A stretch of 41,727 nt of DNA, taken from contig NZ_DS999411.1 in NCBI RefSeq assembly GCF_000158175.1, positions 1,484,702 to 1,526,428 of the forward strand, given 5' to 3'. The position numbers were made by a program, and so were the translations under genes. The number at the start of each line of letters is the position of its first letter. Position 1 is the first letter of the stretch. Source of the stretch: Luminiphilus syltensis NOR5-1B. Lineage in GTDB: Bacteria; Pseudomonadota; Gammaproteobacteria; Pseudomonadales; Halieaceae. This document shows positions 18,269 through 26,221 of this stretch, in pieces. The notes below the pieces were generated by a model. It was given only the letters and a program-made list of their open reading frames with translations. It was not told where the DNA came from and did not search any database.

Positions 18269-18304
18269 TACCCAAAGCACTCGCTACGCTCATGGGGTAG
18301 GCCC
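18269..18304 (+). repeat. 36-bp in-frame insert in IS6-family transposase (copy C)
   Basis: Identical in position and sequence to the insert at 3531-3566, adding 12 residues between the helix-turn-helix region and the catalytic domain. Confidence 0.8.
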
Positions 18305-18630
18305 TGCATCAAGTTCGGCACTATTTATGCGCGGAGATTGAGACGAAAACACCGTGGCTACGGCGATACCTTCTACATTGATGAAGTCTTCGTGGGGATC
18401 AACGGTAAGCAGCATTATCTTTGGCGGGCAGTTGATCAGGACGGCGAAGTCGTTGACGGGTATCTACAAGCTAAGCGCTTCTTCAAACGCCTGTTGCGAA
18501 GCTACGGAGGAGCGCCCAGGAAAATCATTACAGACAAACTGCGTAGTTATGGTGTTGCTCATCGAGAACTGATTCCTGACACGATCCATAGCACCGAGCA
18601 GTATGAGAATAACCGGGCTGAGCAATCACA

Positions 18631-18653
18631 GAGTCTGCCCCGCTTTATGGGCA
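18631..18653 (+). repeat. 23-bp hairpin insert, copy 2
   Basis: Inserted between ...TCACA and TGAGG. It starts GAGTC and contains TGCCC and GGGCA, a perfect 5-bp stem around an 8-nt loop (CGCTTTAT). It differs from copy 1 at three positions. Confidence 0.8.
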
Positions 18654-18941
18654 TGAGGCGACCAGGTTGAGGGAGCGAGCAATGCGGCGATTCAAGTCGA
18701 TGAAGCAGGCGCAGCGATTTGTTACTGCCCACGCTGCTGTGTCTAATCTCTTCAATCTGGGCAGACACCTTCTGCGAGCTCAGCATTATCGAGATCTCAG
18801 GACAAGTGCGTTTGAAGAATGGAATAGAGCGGTTACTTGAGATGAACGAGCGGATTTCTGCATTCTGCCTGAGTTAACTTGGCAGAACCGAGCCGAGCTG
18901 TGGCTTCAGGTAGTGGACTAGATTTTCATCGAATTAGCGAA

Positions 18942-18958
18942 GTTAATTTGCCAATACC
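18942..18958 (+). repeat. Candidate right-end remnant of an older IS6-family copy
   Basis: GTTAATTTGCCAATACC is the reverse complement of GGTATTGGCAAATTAAC, close to the IS6-family inverted repeats seen here. With the left remnant at 18020-18076 it may mark the outer, older element into which copy C was placed. Confidence 0.45.
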
Positions 18959-18976
18959 CTTTTGTGGCCTATCTTG

Positions 18977-19255
18977 TTAATCGTCTTCTTTTTGTTCTTT
19001 GTCGTCGTTATCGTCTTTGTCATTGCCGAGACGTTTGCCCTGTTTGCCGCGGACCCCGTCGCGAACTTCCTCTTGCTTGCAGTCGCGCTTGTCTTTGCCA
19101 ACTCGGCCTTCATCTTGCCGACAGTCACGCCGGTCTTGTCTTTCATCGGAACGGCCGCGTTCCTCACGTCGCTCTTGCCGGTCATCTCCATTTGCGTAGG
19201 CTGGGACCTGAGCGAAGCTGAGTAGCATTAACGCGGCAATTATCTTTTTATTCAT
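18977..19255 (-). CDS. Small secreted, highly charged protein
   Basis: About 92 residues from ATG 19255, with GGAG about 10 nt upstream. A short signal peptide (residues about 1-21, IIAALMLLSFAQVPAYA) is followed by a mature part made almost wholly of Arg, Lys, Asp, Glu and Gln (DDRQERREERGRSDERQD..., ending DKEQKEDD). I do not recognise a family. The alternating charge suggests a disordered, perhaps metal- or polyanion-binding protein. The opposite strand also stays open and reads as a very hydrophobic peptide, but it has no good start site; the signal peptide plus ribosome-binding site favour this strand. It is divergent from the DUF1254 gene at 19582. Confidence 0.6.
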   Translation of the reverse strand: MNKKIIAALMLLSFAQVPAYANGDDRQERREERGRSDERQDRRDCRQDEGRVGKDKRDCKQEEVRDGVRGKQGKRLGNDKDDNDDKEQKEDD

Positions 19256-19258
19256 CAC

Positions 19259-19581
19259 TGTTTATCTCCAATACAAAAGTTCGCTTCCATTGTTACGCAG
19301 CGAGTAGCGCTTAGTTCGAACCCTGCTTTCTAGGAAGCGACAAAGCGTTCTCTAAGGCCAGCAGCTACTAAAGGTCCACATTACAATGTAAACTTCGTGC
19401 AGTCTATTAACAGGTTTGGTTTCTGCCGATCAGTGCCGAAACCTCAGTAGGAGTTCATTTGCAGAATGGATCACGGTGGTAGCCGTAACTCCGGCAAAAT
19501 GGCTTTTGGCTTTGAAAAATGTAATTTCGCAGCAGTTCTGCCCTTCAGAAAAAGTGATGTTTGTCCGAGGAGAGTCCACTG
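19259..19581. other. Divergent intergenic region, 323 bp
   Basis: It separates the charged secreted protein (minus) from the DUF1254 row (plus) and must hold both promoters. I see a small inverted repeat TTAC-AAT-GTAA at 19381-19391, a possible regulator site, and GAGGAGAG at 19566-19573 as the ribosome-binding site for 19582. No further gene is seen. Confidence 0.4.
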
Positions 19582-21081
19582 ATGATACGCCTAACCGCTA
19601 TAACGGTAATAGCATTAGCCGCCGCCGTCGCCCCTGCGTATGGGGAGGTAACGTCTAATCAGCTCGAGGCGATCTCCATCCCCGACAAGGTTCAGACCGC
19701 GATCGGTACGCTGGAATTCTTTGACGGGGTTCCGACCGACGACACCGTCGCTACCGTCTATGACAATCTCGACCGCATGCGCGGCATGCAGGTATTCCTC
19801 GACAATATCGGTGCTGTGTCTATGTACACCGTGCGCGAGGGCCTGGCCGATGCCGGCGCCAGGGGCGCGAACCGGATCGCCCTTTTTGCGGAGTTGATGG
19901 ATTCCCAGACCCTCGTGGTCACGGCCAACACGTCGACGCTCTACGCCTATACCTATACCGATCTTGCCGAGGATGGCCCAACTGTAATCGAGGTCCCGCC
20001 CGGGATGCTGGGTTTTCTCAACGACGCCTGGCAGCGGTTTGTCGGCAACATGGGCGTCACCGGGCCGGATCGGGGCAAGGGTGGCAAATACCTTGTCGTG
20101 CCTCCGGGCTATACTGGCGACATACCTGACGGGTATTTCCTGCTCAAACCCCCGACTAACCGGAACTTCCTATTCCTGCGTGGCTCGATCGCGAAGGGGC
20201 TTGATCCTGCCGTCAAGAACATCACCGCCAACCTCAAGGTCTATCCGCTGAAAGATGATGCAAGCCCGGTCGAAACCGCATTTCAAAACGTATCGAAAAA
20301 GGCATTCAATACCGTTTTCCCCAGTGACTACAGCTATTTCGAGATTCTGAACCAGATCATTCAGGAAGAACCGATCGATGCGATCGACCCCGAAGTGCGC
20401 GGCTCGATTGCGGCAATAGGGATCGCCAAAGGTCAGCCATTTGCCCCCGATGAGCGCATGAAAAAGCTGCTGACCGAGGCTGCGACACTGGCCAATGCCA
20501 CAGCACGTGCCATCACTTACCAACCCCGTATCGACGGCGTGCGGATATATCCGGACAATCCAGAAAGCGTCTGGTCCACCGCCTTTGCCAACAAGAATAC
20601 GAGCTTCGAGGCGGACGGAACGATGAATCTCGATGCACGGGTAGTCTATTACTTCAATGCAGGTGGCGTGACGCCGGCGATGGCTACCACGAAGGCCGGC
20701 GCGGGTTCGGATTACGCCCTGGCCTTTCTTGACGCCAACCAGCAGGCGTTCGACGGTGCGAAGACCTACAAGCTCACTCTACCCAAGGATGTTCCGGTCA
20801 AGGACTTCTGGGCGGTCACGCTGTACGACACCCAGACTCGCTCGCAGCTCCAGACCGGGCAGCCATATCCGACCATCGGCAGTCAGACCAACGGCATGAC
20901 CGCGAATGCCGACGGCTCCTATGACATCTACTTCGGTCCGAAGGCGCCGGAAGGCAAAGAAGGCAATTGGCTCCAGAGTGTTCCGGGCAAGAGCTGGTTC
21001 ACGATCCTGCGCATGTACGGCCCGCTCGAGTCCTGGATCGACCAGAGCTGGCGCCCCGGCGAGATCGAGTTGGTCAAATAA
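19582..21081 (+). CDS. Exported DUF1254/DUF1214 protein, first of three
   Basis: 499 residues from ATG 19582; GAGGAGAG upstream decides this start over a TTG at 19561. Signal peptide at about 1-21 (ITVIALAAAVAPAYG). The N-terminal half is DUF1254 (NTSTLYAYTYTDLAEDGPTVIEVPPGMLGFLNDAWQR, GKGGKYLVVPPGY). The C-terminal half is DUF1214 (NTSFEADGTMNLDARVVYYFNAGGVTPAM, DFWAVTLYDTQTRS, GSYDIYFGPKAPEGKEGNWLQSVPGKSWFTILRMYGP). The family is widespread and periplasmic; I know of no settled enzymatic role. Its paralogue follows 31 bp downstream and shares a 72-bp identical 3' tract. Confidence 0.9.
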   Translation: MIRLTAITVIALAAAVAPAYGEVTSNQLEAISIPDKVQTAIGTLEFFDGVPTDDTVATVYDNLDRMRGMQVFLDNIGAVSMYTVREGLADAGARGANRIALFAELMDSQTLVVTANTSTLYAYTYTDLAEDGPTVIEVPPGMLGFLNDAWQRFVGNMGVTGPDRGKGGKYLVVPPGYTGDIPDGYFLLKPPTNRNFLFLRGSIAKGLDPAVKNITANLKVYPLKDDASPVETAFQNVSKKAFNTVFPSDYSYFEILNQIIQEEPIDAIDPEVRGSIAAIGIAKGQPFAPDERMKKLLTEAATLANATARAITYQPRIDGVRIYPDNPESVWSTAFANKNTSFEADGTMNLDARVVYYFNAGGVTPAMATTKAGAGSDYALAFLDANQQAFDGAKTYKLTLPKDVPVKDFWAVTLYDTQTRSQLQTGQPYPTIGSQTNGMTANADGSYDIYFGPKAPEGKEGNWLQSVPGKSWFTILRMYGPLESWIDQSWRPGEIELVK

Positions 21082-21112
21082 TCATGCAGCGTCATATTTC
21101 AGGGGAAGGGTC

Positions 21113-22615
21113 ATGATTTGCCGGTTGTTTTTCGTAACTGCATTTCTTGCATTTTTTGCTGGAGTTGCGGCGTCTGCACAGGTCTCAGACGCCGAACTGG
21201 ACGCGATCTCGATTCCCGCAAAGGTCGAGACAAGCATCGGCACGCTAGAATTTTTCGACGGCGTGCCGACCGATGCCACGATCAACAAGCTATACGACAA
21301 TCTCGACCGGATGCGGGGCGTCGAGGTTTATCTGAACAACCATGGAGCCGCATCACTCAACGCCATGCGTATCGGCAATGCCGGCATAGGTGCCGATGCA
21401 TCCAACAAGGTCACCATTACCGAACAGCTCCTGAAGCCTGCATCGCTCTATCTGACCGGCAACACGTCGACCCTGTATGCGCTTACCTACCTGGACCTGA
21501 AAACCGATGGACCGCTGGTTGTCGAACTGCCTCCCGGCATGTTGGGATTCCTGGATGATGCCTGGTTCCGCTTCATCGCCAACCTCGGCGTGATCGGCCC
21601 GGACATGGGCAAGGGGGGCAAGTATCTGTTGCTTCCTCCGGGCTACAGCGGTGAGGAGCCTGAGGGATACTTTACCGTCAAGCTCCCCACCTACAACAAT
21701 CTGATGTTCCTGCGCGGCTCCATCGCCAACGGGCTGGAGCCCGCGGTTGCGAACATCAAGTCGAAGCTCCGAATCTACCCGCTCGCCAAAGCAGGCGACC
21801 CTCCTGCCACCGAGTTCATTAATATTTCCGGCAAGAGCTACAGCACCATCGTCACCCGTGACATTAGCTTTTTCGAGGATCTCAGCGAGCTGGTCCAGGT
21901 CGAACCGATCGATGCGATCGGTCCCGAAATGCGCGGACAACTGGCCGCAATCGGCATCGTCAAAGGCAAACCGTTCAACCCCGATGCCCGCATGAAAAAG
22001 CTGCTGAACGAAGCGGCGACAATTGGGAACGCCACCGCTCGCGCCATTACCTACCAGCCGCGAATCGATGGTGTCTTCATCTATCCCGACACGAACAGCG
22101 CCTGGACGATGGCTTACGCCAACAAGAACACGTCCTTTGAAGCAGATGGAGCGATGGGCATGGACGCGCGACCGCTGTTCTACTTCAACGCGACTGGCGT
22201 TACACCTGCCATGGCGACGACGACCCCGGGAGCAGGCTCCGACTACGCCCTGGCCTATCTGGATGCGGACATGAAGCCCTTGGACGGCGCGAAGACCTAC
22301 AGACTTCGGCTGCCGTCCAATGTGCCAGTCAACAACTTCTGGGCGGTCACGCTCTACGACACCCAGACGCGCTCACTGCTGCAAACCAGTCAGACGTTTC
22401 CCACCGTCGGCAGCCAGGACGAAGGTATCCGAAAAAATCCGGATGGCTCCTATGATCTCTACTTTGCGCCAGAGCCGCCCGAAGGCAAGGAGGGCAATTG
22501 GCTCCAGACTGGTCCGGGCAAGAGCTGGTTCACGATCCTGCGCATGTACGGCCCGCTCGAGTCCTGGATCGACCAGAGCTGGCGACCCGGCGAAATCGAG
22601 TTGGTGACCGACTGA
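21113..22615 (+). CDS. Exported DUF1254/DUF1214 protein, second of three
   Basis: 500 residues from ATG 21113 (AGGGGAAGGG just upstream); a longer open frame back to 20906 only overlaps the previous gene. Signal peptide at about 1-21 (FFVTAFLAFFAGVAASA). Domain order and motifs match the preceding gene nearly residue for residue (ELDAISIPAKVETSIGTLEFFDGVPTD, then GKGGKYLLLPPGYSG, then NTSFEADGAMGMDARPLFYFNATGVTPAM), so the two are tandem duplicates. Positions 22513-22584 are identical to 20982-21053, a sign of recent gene conversion in otherwise diverged genes. Likely one transcript with 19582. Confidence 0.9.
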   Translation: MICRLFFVTAFLAFFAGVAASAQVSDAELDAISIPAKVETSIGTLEFFDGVPTDATINKLYDNLDRMRGVEVYLNNHGAASLNAMRIGNAGIGADASNKVTITEQLLKPASLYLTGNTSTLYALTYLDLKTDGPLVVELPPGMLGFLDDAWFRFIANLGVIGPDMGKGGKYLLLPPGYSGEEPEGYFTVKLPTYNNLMFLRGSIANGLEPAVANIKSKLRIYPLAKAGDPPATEFINISGKSYSTIVTRDISFFEDLSELVQVEPIDAIGPEMRGQLAAIGIVKGKPFNPDARMKKLLNEAATIGNATARAITYQPRIDGVFIYPDTNSAWTMAYANKNTSFEADGAMGMDARPLFYFNATGVTPAMATTTPGAGSDYALAYLDADMKPLDGAKTYRLRLPSNVPVNNFWAVTLYDTQTRSLLQTSQTFPTVGSQDEGIRKNPDGSYDLYFAPEPPEGKEGNWLQTGPGKSWFTILRMYGPLESWIDQSWRPGEIELVTD

Positions 22616-22689
22616 ACCAACCCGATAGAAATTAACCACACCAAAATCACTATGAAAATCAACCTGTCAATTATCAAAGGGACGAACTC

Positions 22690-24246
22690 ATGAAACAGTC
22701 GGATAACCCGGACGTCGTTGCAAGCGCCAGCATTCTTGGTGGCCTCGGAACACCTCGTAAGTGGGTGCTGATGCAATCGGCGAAAAGAATGATTGTCAAT
22801 CTGGCTGTTGCCACTTCGTTTATAGGTGTCGCGGTCAGCGCGCAGAGCGCCCAAGCGCCATCGCTTAAAGAGGCCGAAGCCGTGGCCGAGCAGGCCTATA
22901 TCTATGGCCTGCAACAGGCGATTTATTATGGTCAGCGCTGGACATACACCCAGAATGATACCGAGGACAACATCGTCTATGCAGGCCTGAACCAGTTTTC
23001 CTGGGTGCGTAAGCAGATCACGCCCGACTACCCAGTGGTAACGCCGAACGCGACCACGCTTTATGGCGCCGGTTTTCTTGATCTACGCGCGGGTCCAGTC
23101 GTTATCGAAGTGCCCGAGATCACCGACCGTTATTTCAGTGTCCAGATCATGGATCAGTACGGCATTTTCCGGATGATCGTCGGCTCGCCCTTCAATGGTA
23201 CCCAGGCGCGCAAATATATTCTGGTGCCGCCAGGTTTTACCGGTAATGTCCCCGCCGATTTCCCGACCACCGACATCGTGCAATGGCCGGCCTTCACCGC
23301 TTATGGTGTTGTGCGGATGGCCAACAAAACCGGGACCGATGCTGAGATTAATATCATCAACGGATATCAGGATCAGGTGACCATCACGCCACTAGCCGAC
23401 TGGCTGGCCAATGGCAAAAAGGGTATCCCTCAGGCCGACAGAAAAATCGTCAAGGGCGATTTCCTCATTCCCGATGGTTTGCCTGAATATCAGTTCGGCC
23501 AGGTCGACAAACAGACCGCCGAGCAATATTTCACCCTGCTCAGTGTCATCCTGAACGATCCGACCATGCCAACGTTGAAGGATTCGGTCATGGAGGCCGA
23601 CATGCTCAAGCAGCTTGAGACATTCAACATCGGCAAGGGCCTGAGCTTTGACTGGGCCGAACTGACAGCCGACCAGCAAACTGCAATCGAGGCCGGGTTC
23701 AAGGCCGGGTTTGAAAACGTCCGCAAGACGCTAAAGACCAACATGATCAATATGAATGGCTGGGGAGTTGTGCGCAATGATGGTGGCTTTGAAACCCGCT
23801 GGATGGACCGCGCGATCATTGCCGATGCAGCCTGGGCGGCACCAGACAAGAACATCTCACATGGTGGTGCGTTCCTGTTCACCGATTCCGAAGGCAAGCC
23901 GCTGTCTGGCGCGAACAAATACACCTTAACCTTCGACATGAACGATCTACCGCCTGTCACGCAGTTCTGGTCTATCCCAATCTACAGCTCCGACGGGTAT
24001 TTCGTGGCTAATGAGATCAACCGCTACACTATCAACAGCTTCATGTTGGAATCGGGTGAACTCACGGCCAAGGATGGCGAGTTGGTGATCTATATCCAGA
24101 ACGATAAGCCATCTGATCCGGAAAAGGCCAAGAACTGGCTTCCGGCGGCGGCCAAAGGGTTTCGCTTTACCGCGCGCTTTTATGGCCCATACGCTCCGAT
24201 CGTGGACGGAACGTATGACATGCCCAAAGTGGTTGAGGTGGAATAA
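22690..24246 (+). CDS. DUF1254/DUF1214 protein, third of three, diverged
   Basis: Up to 518 residues from ATG 22690 (GGGACG upstream). The signal-like segment (MIVNLAVATSFIGVAVSAQSAQA) only begins near residue 33, so a downstream start, for example Met28, is possible. The DUF1254 part (QAYIYGLQQAIYYGQRW ... TPNATTLYGAGFLDLRAGPVVIEVPEITDRYFSVQIMDQYG) and the DUF1214 part (FLFTDSEGKPLSGANKYTLTFD, TQFWSIPIYSSDGYFV, NWLPAAAKGFRFTARFYGP) are the classic form of the family; it is only distantly related to the two upstream genes. It ends 12 bp before an IS6-family inverted-repeat remnant. Confidence 0.9.
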   Translation: MKQSDNPDVVASASILGGLGTPRKWVLMQSAKRMIVNLAVATSFIGVAVSAQSAQAPSLKEAEAVAEQAYIYGLQQAIYYGQRWTYTQNDTEDNIVYAGLNQFSWVRKQITPDYPVVTPNATTLYGAGFLDLRAGPVVIEVPEITDRYFSVQIMDQYGIFRMIVGSPFNGTQARKYILVPPGFTGNVPADFPTTDIVQWPAFTAYGVVRMANKTGTDAEINIINGYQDQVTITPLADWLANGKKGIPQADRKIVKGDFLIPDGLPEYQFGQVDKQTAEQYFTLLSVILNDPTMPTLKDSVMEADMLKQLETFNIGKGLSFDWAELTADQQTAIEAGFKAGFENVRKTLKTNMINMNGWGVVRNDGGFETRWMDRAIIADAAWAAPDKNISHGGAFLFTDSEGKPLSGANKYTLTFDMNDLPPVTQFWSIPIYSSDGYFVANEINRYTINSFMLESGELTAKDGELVIYIQNDKPSDPEKAKNWLPAAAKGFRFTARFYGPYAPIVDGTYDMPKVVEVE

Positions 24247-24257
24247 GTCTCCGGCAA

Positions 24258-24274
24258 GGTATTACCAAGTAAAG
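24258..24274 (+). repeat. IS6-family inverted-repeat remnant
   Basis: GGTATTACCAAGTAAAG resembles the left end of copy B (GATACTGCCAAGTAAAG). No transposase follows; dispersed repeat R copy 4 begins directly after it. Confidence 0.45.
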
Positions 24275-24365
24275 GGTTCTTCATCATAAACGGGGGACAC
24301 CGGCATTCATTAACCTGAATTTGCGAAGCCCGTTTAAAGGAAAGAACAAAAATATCCCACGCAGG
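24275..24365 (+). repeat. Dispersed repeat R, copy 4
   Basis: Full-length copy of about 91 bp: GGTTCTTCATCATAAACGG start, GGACACCGGCATTCATTAAC, GAATTTGCGAAG, CGTTTAAAGGA and a TCCCACGCAGG end. It lies 28 bp 3' of the third DUF1254 gene. Confidence 0.7.
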
Positions 24366-24401
24366 ATTACTACTGCGGCGGGTTCTCCAAAAGGGACGGT
24401 C

Positions 24402-24746
24402 TCACGCAATCTCGTCATCCAGTAACGGGCCATCGACACAATCCTGAATGAGACTGTGCAGGCGGAAGTCGCACCAATTCTTGAAAAGTTCCAATGACCG
24501 GTCTTGCGGCCAGAGAGTCGGATCGACGTACCACTCGTGGAGAAGGTTCTCGAACACTGGGAGGTAGCACAACTCCAGCCATTCCTCAAAGTGCTCACTG
24601 GCGCAGTCGTGAATCAAGTAGGCCGGCGAGTCTTCGTTCGCGCTGTCCAGGGTCACCAGGAGCCCATCCGAGTCAGGATCGGCTTCGTTGACCCAGTCGA
24701 CGAAGGGCTTCTTGTACCGGATGATAAGCAGATCGCGATTCAGCAT
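24402..24746 (-). CDS. Conserved small hypothetical protein
   Basis: 114 residues from ATG 24746 with GAGGT 6 nt upstream. The protein opens MLNRDLLIIRYKKPFVDWVNEADP and is acidic and rich in Trp, Asp and Glu (EEWLELCYLPVFENLLHEWYVDPTLWPQDRSLELFKNWCDF). I believe close relatives occur as hypothetical proteins in other proteobacteria, but I know no function. No signal peptide or membrane segment, so cytoplasmic. It stands alone between a dispersed repeat and the IS481-type element. Confidence 0.75.
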   Translation of the reverse strand: MLNRDLLIIRYKKPFVDWVNEADPDSDGLLVTLDSANEDSPAYLIHDCASEHFEEWLELCYLPVFENLLHEWYVDPTLWPQDRSLELFKNWCDFRLHSLIQDCVDGPLLDDEIA

Positions 24747-24969
24747 GGCGTGACCTCGATGGGTGCCCCCGGAGTGGTCGATGTAACGATGTTATCTTAT
24801 CCGCGCTGGAAACAATTCACCTACCGACTCAAGTCTATGAGTCAGCGCTCGGAGTCGGCTGGCGAACCTTATAGAAAACCTATAAAAATCATGTGAGTAG
24901 CGAGACATAGGCTACACAATATACCGGAGACATGGTTTACACATTAAGGCATTTGGAGGAGGACTCCCG

Positions 24970-26165
24970 ATGCCGTGGAAGGAGTGTAAACCGATGGAGG
25001 GCCTGCCCCTGTTTATGGGCATGAACGACTCAGGTTCGTAGCTCGTCTTCTTGATGGCGAGCAGATGTCAGCCCTTTGCAAGGAGTTTGGAATTTCCAGA
25101 CCCACGGGCTACAAGATCTACAATCGATACAAGGAGCTAGGCCCCAAGGGACTCGAGGATCGGAGCCGAAGGCCCTACAGGCATGCTAATAAACTACCGT
25201 TTCAGATCGAGCGAGCAATTCTCGCGATCAAGCGGGAGTACCCGTCCTGGGGCGCGCCCAAGATCCGAGAGAAGCTGATCAAGCAATTTCCGATGGTGAA
25301 TCCGCCGGCCAAGAGCACGGTGCACGCCATTCTCGATCGTAATGGTCTGGTAAAGCGCCAGAAGCGTCGGCGCCGAAAAGCGCAGGGCACAGCGCTGAGT
25401 GAAGCTACCGTACCGAACGGGCTGTGGTGTGCGGATTATAAGGGTGAGTTTCTACTGGGTAACCGTCAGTACTGTTACCCACTGACGATCACTGACTATC
25501 GCTCACGATATCTCCTAGCCTGCGAAGGCCTCGACTCCACCAAGTCGGCACTTGCCTTCAATGTCTTCGAACACGCCTTCAAGGAGTATGGTTTGCCGCA
25601 GGCCATTCGGACCGACAACGGCATCCCGTTTGCCTCGCCCAACGCATTCTTCGGACTGAGCCGGCTGTCAATCTGGTGGCTTAAGCTAGGCATTAACATT
25701 GAGCGCATCAAGCCAGGCCACCCAGAGCAAAACGGGCGTCATGAGCGTATGCATCTGACACTGAAGAAAGAAGCAACGAAGCCTGCTTCCTTCAATTTCT
25801 TACAACAGCAGGGTCGCTTCGACAGATTTATAGAGGTTTACAACAACGAGAGGCCCCATCAGGCACTTGGCGGGCAATATCCTGCAGAAGTATTTACACC
25901 TTCTGTGCGGGAATACCGGCCTGCCGAAGAGCCCCTGTACCCATTCCACGACAAAGCTGTGAAGGTCACCAAGTGCGGACGCATTTGCATGGGCCACCGT
26001 AAGATCAACCTCAGCATCGTGTTCAGCGGTCAGGTCGTGGGGGTACGCGAAGTTGCTGACAAAATTTGGCTGGTCAGCTTTATGGATTTTGATCTAGGAT
26101 TCTTTGACGAGGATTGTGGAAGGGTCGAGCCCGCCACCAATCCCTTTTTACCGGCAACGGTGTAA
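24970..26165 (+). pseudogene. IS481-type transposase with 23-bp insert near its start
   Basis: The native start is ATG 24970 (MPWKECKPM, GGAGGAGG upstream). A 23-bp insert (24999-25021) breaks the frame after nine codons. Beyond it the frame resumes as ERLRFVARLLDGEQMSALCKEFGISRPTGYK and runs intact to 26165. From the next in-frame ATG (25065), 366 residues remain: a helix-turn-helix (GISRPTGYKIYNRY), a second DNA-binding segment with the basic run KRQKRRRRKAQG, and the rve-type DDE core with WCADYKGEF (Asp), IRTDNGIPFAS (Asp) and HPEQNGRHERMH (Glu). The ATG at 25065 has only a weak ribosome-binding site, so activity depends on this shortened start or on frame recovery. Confidence 0.8.
24999..25021 (+). 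repeat. 23-bp hairpin insert, copy 3
   Basis: Inserted between ATGGA and TGAACGA of the IS481-type transposase gene. It contains TGCCC and GGGCA, a perfect 5-bp stem around CTGTTTAT. It clearly resembles the two inserts in IS6-family copies although the host gene is unrelated. Confidence 0.75.
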
Positions 26166-26221
26166 ACCATGTGCCCGGTATCAGATGTAAACCATGTCTG
26201 CGGTATACACCATCAATAAGA

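Larger units (their letters stand above)
18119..18840 (+). pseudogene. IS6-family transposase with two inserts and a deletion (copy C)
   Basis: From ATG 18119, 183 residues read through the helix-turn-helix region, the 12-residue insert YPKHSLRSWGRP, YIDEVFVGI (first Asp) and ITDKLRSYG (second Asp). Seven residues equivalent to DGAAAKR are deleted after YLQAK, and the 23-bp insert at 18631-18653 shifts the frame so that translation stops at 18668-18670. The remaining part (ERAMRRFKSMKQAQRF ... EEWNRAVT) continues in another frame to the TGA at 18838-18840. The catalytic Glu is therefore lost from the product. Confidence 0.85.
18077..18889 (+). mobile_element. IS6-family insertion sequence, copy C (813 bp)
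   Basis: Left end GATACTGGCAAGTCAAC, right end GAGTTAACTTGGCAGAACC. Its 813 bp equal the 775 bp of copy D plus a 36-bp insert, plus a 23-bp insert, minus a 21-bp deletion. The 5' part is nearly identical to copy A, while the last 180 bp or so are nearly identical to copy D, so the copy is a mosaic. Confidence 0.85.
24917..26209 (+). mobile_element. IS481-type insertion sequence
   Basis: The ends share TATACCGNAGACATGGTTTA as inverted repeats (24920-24941 and, reversed, 26186-26207). A second internal TGTAAACCATGTGCCCGGTAT lies inside the right end at 26161. Exact borders are approximate because I found no clear target duplication. The right end stops 12 bp before a tRNA 3' fragment. Confidence 0.75.

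Noticed and set aside
18962-19225. Hydrophobic plus-strand reading frame opposite the charged secreted protein
   Set aside because: It mirrors the charged protein's codons; the minus strand has the signal peptide and ribosome-binding site.
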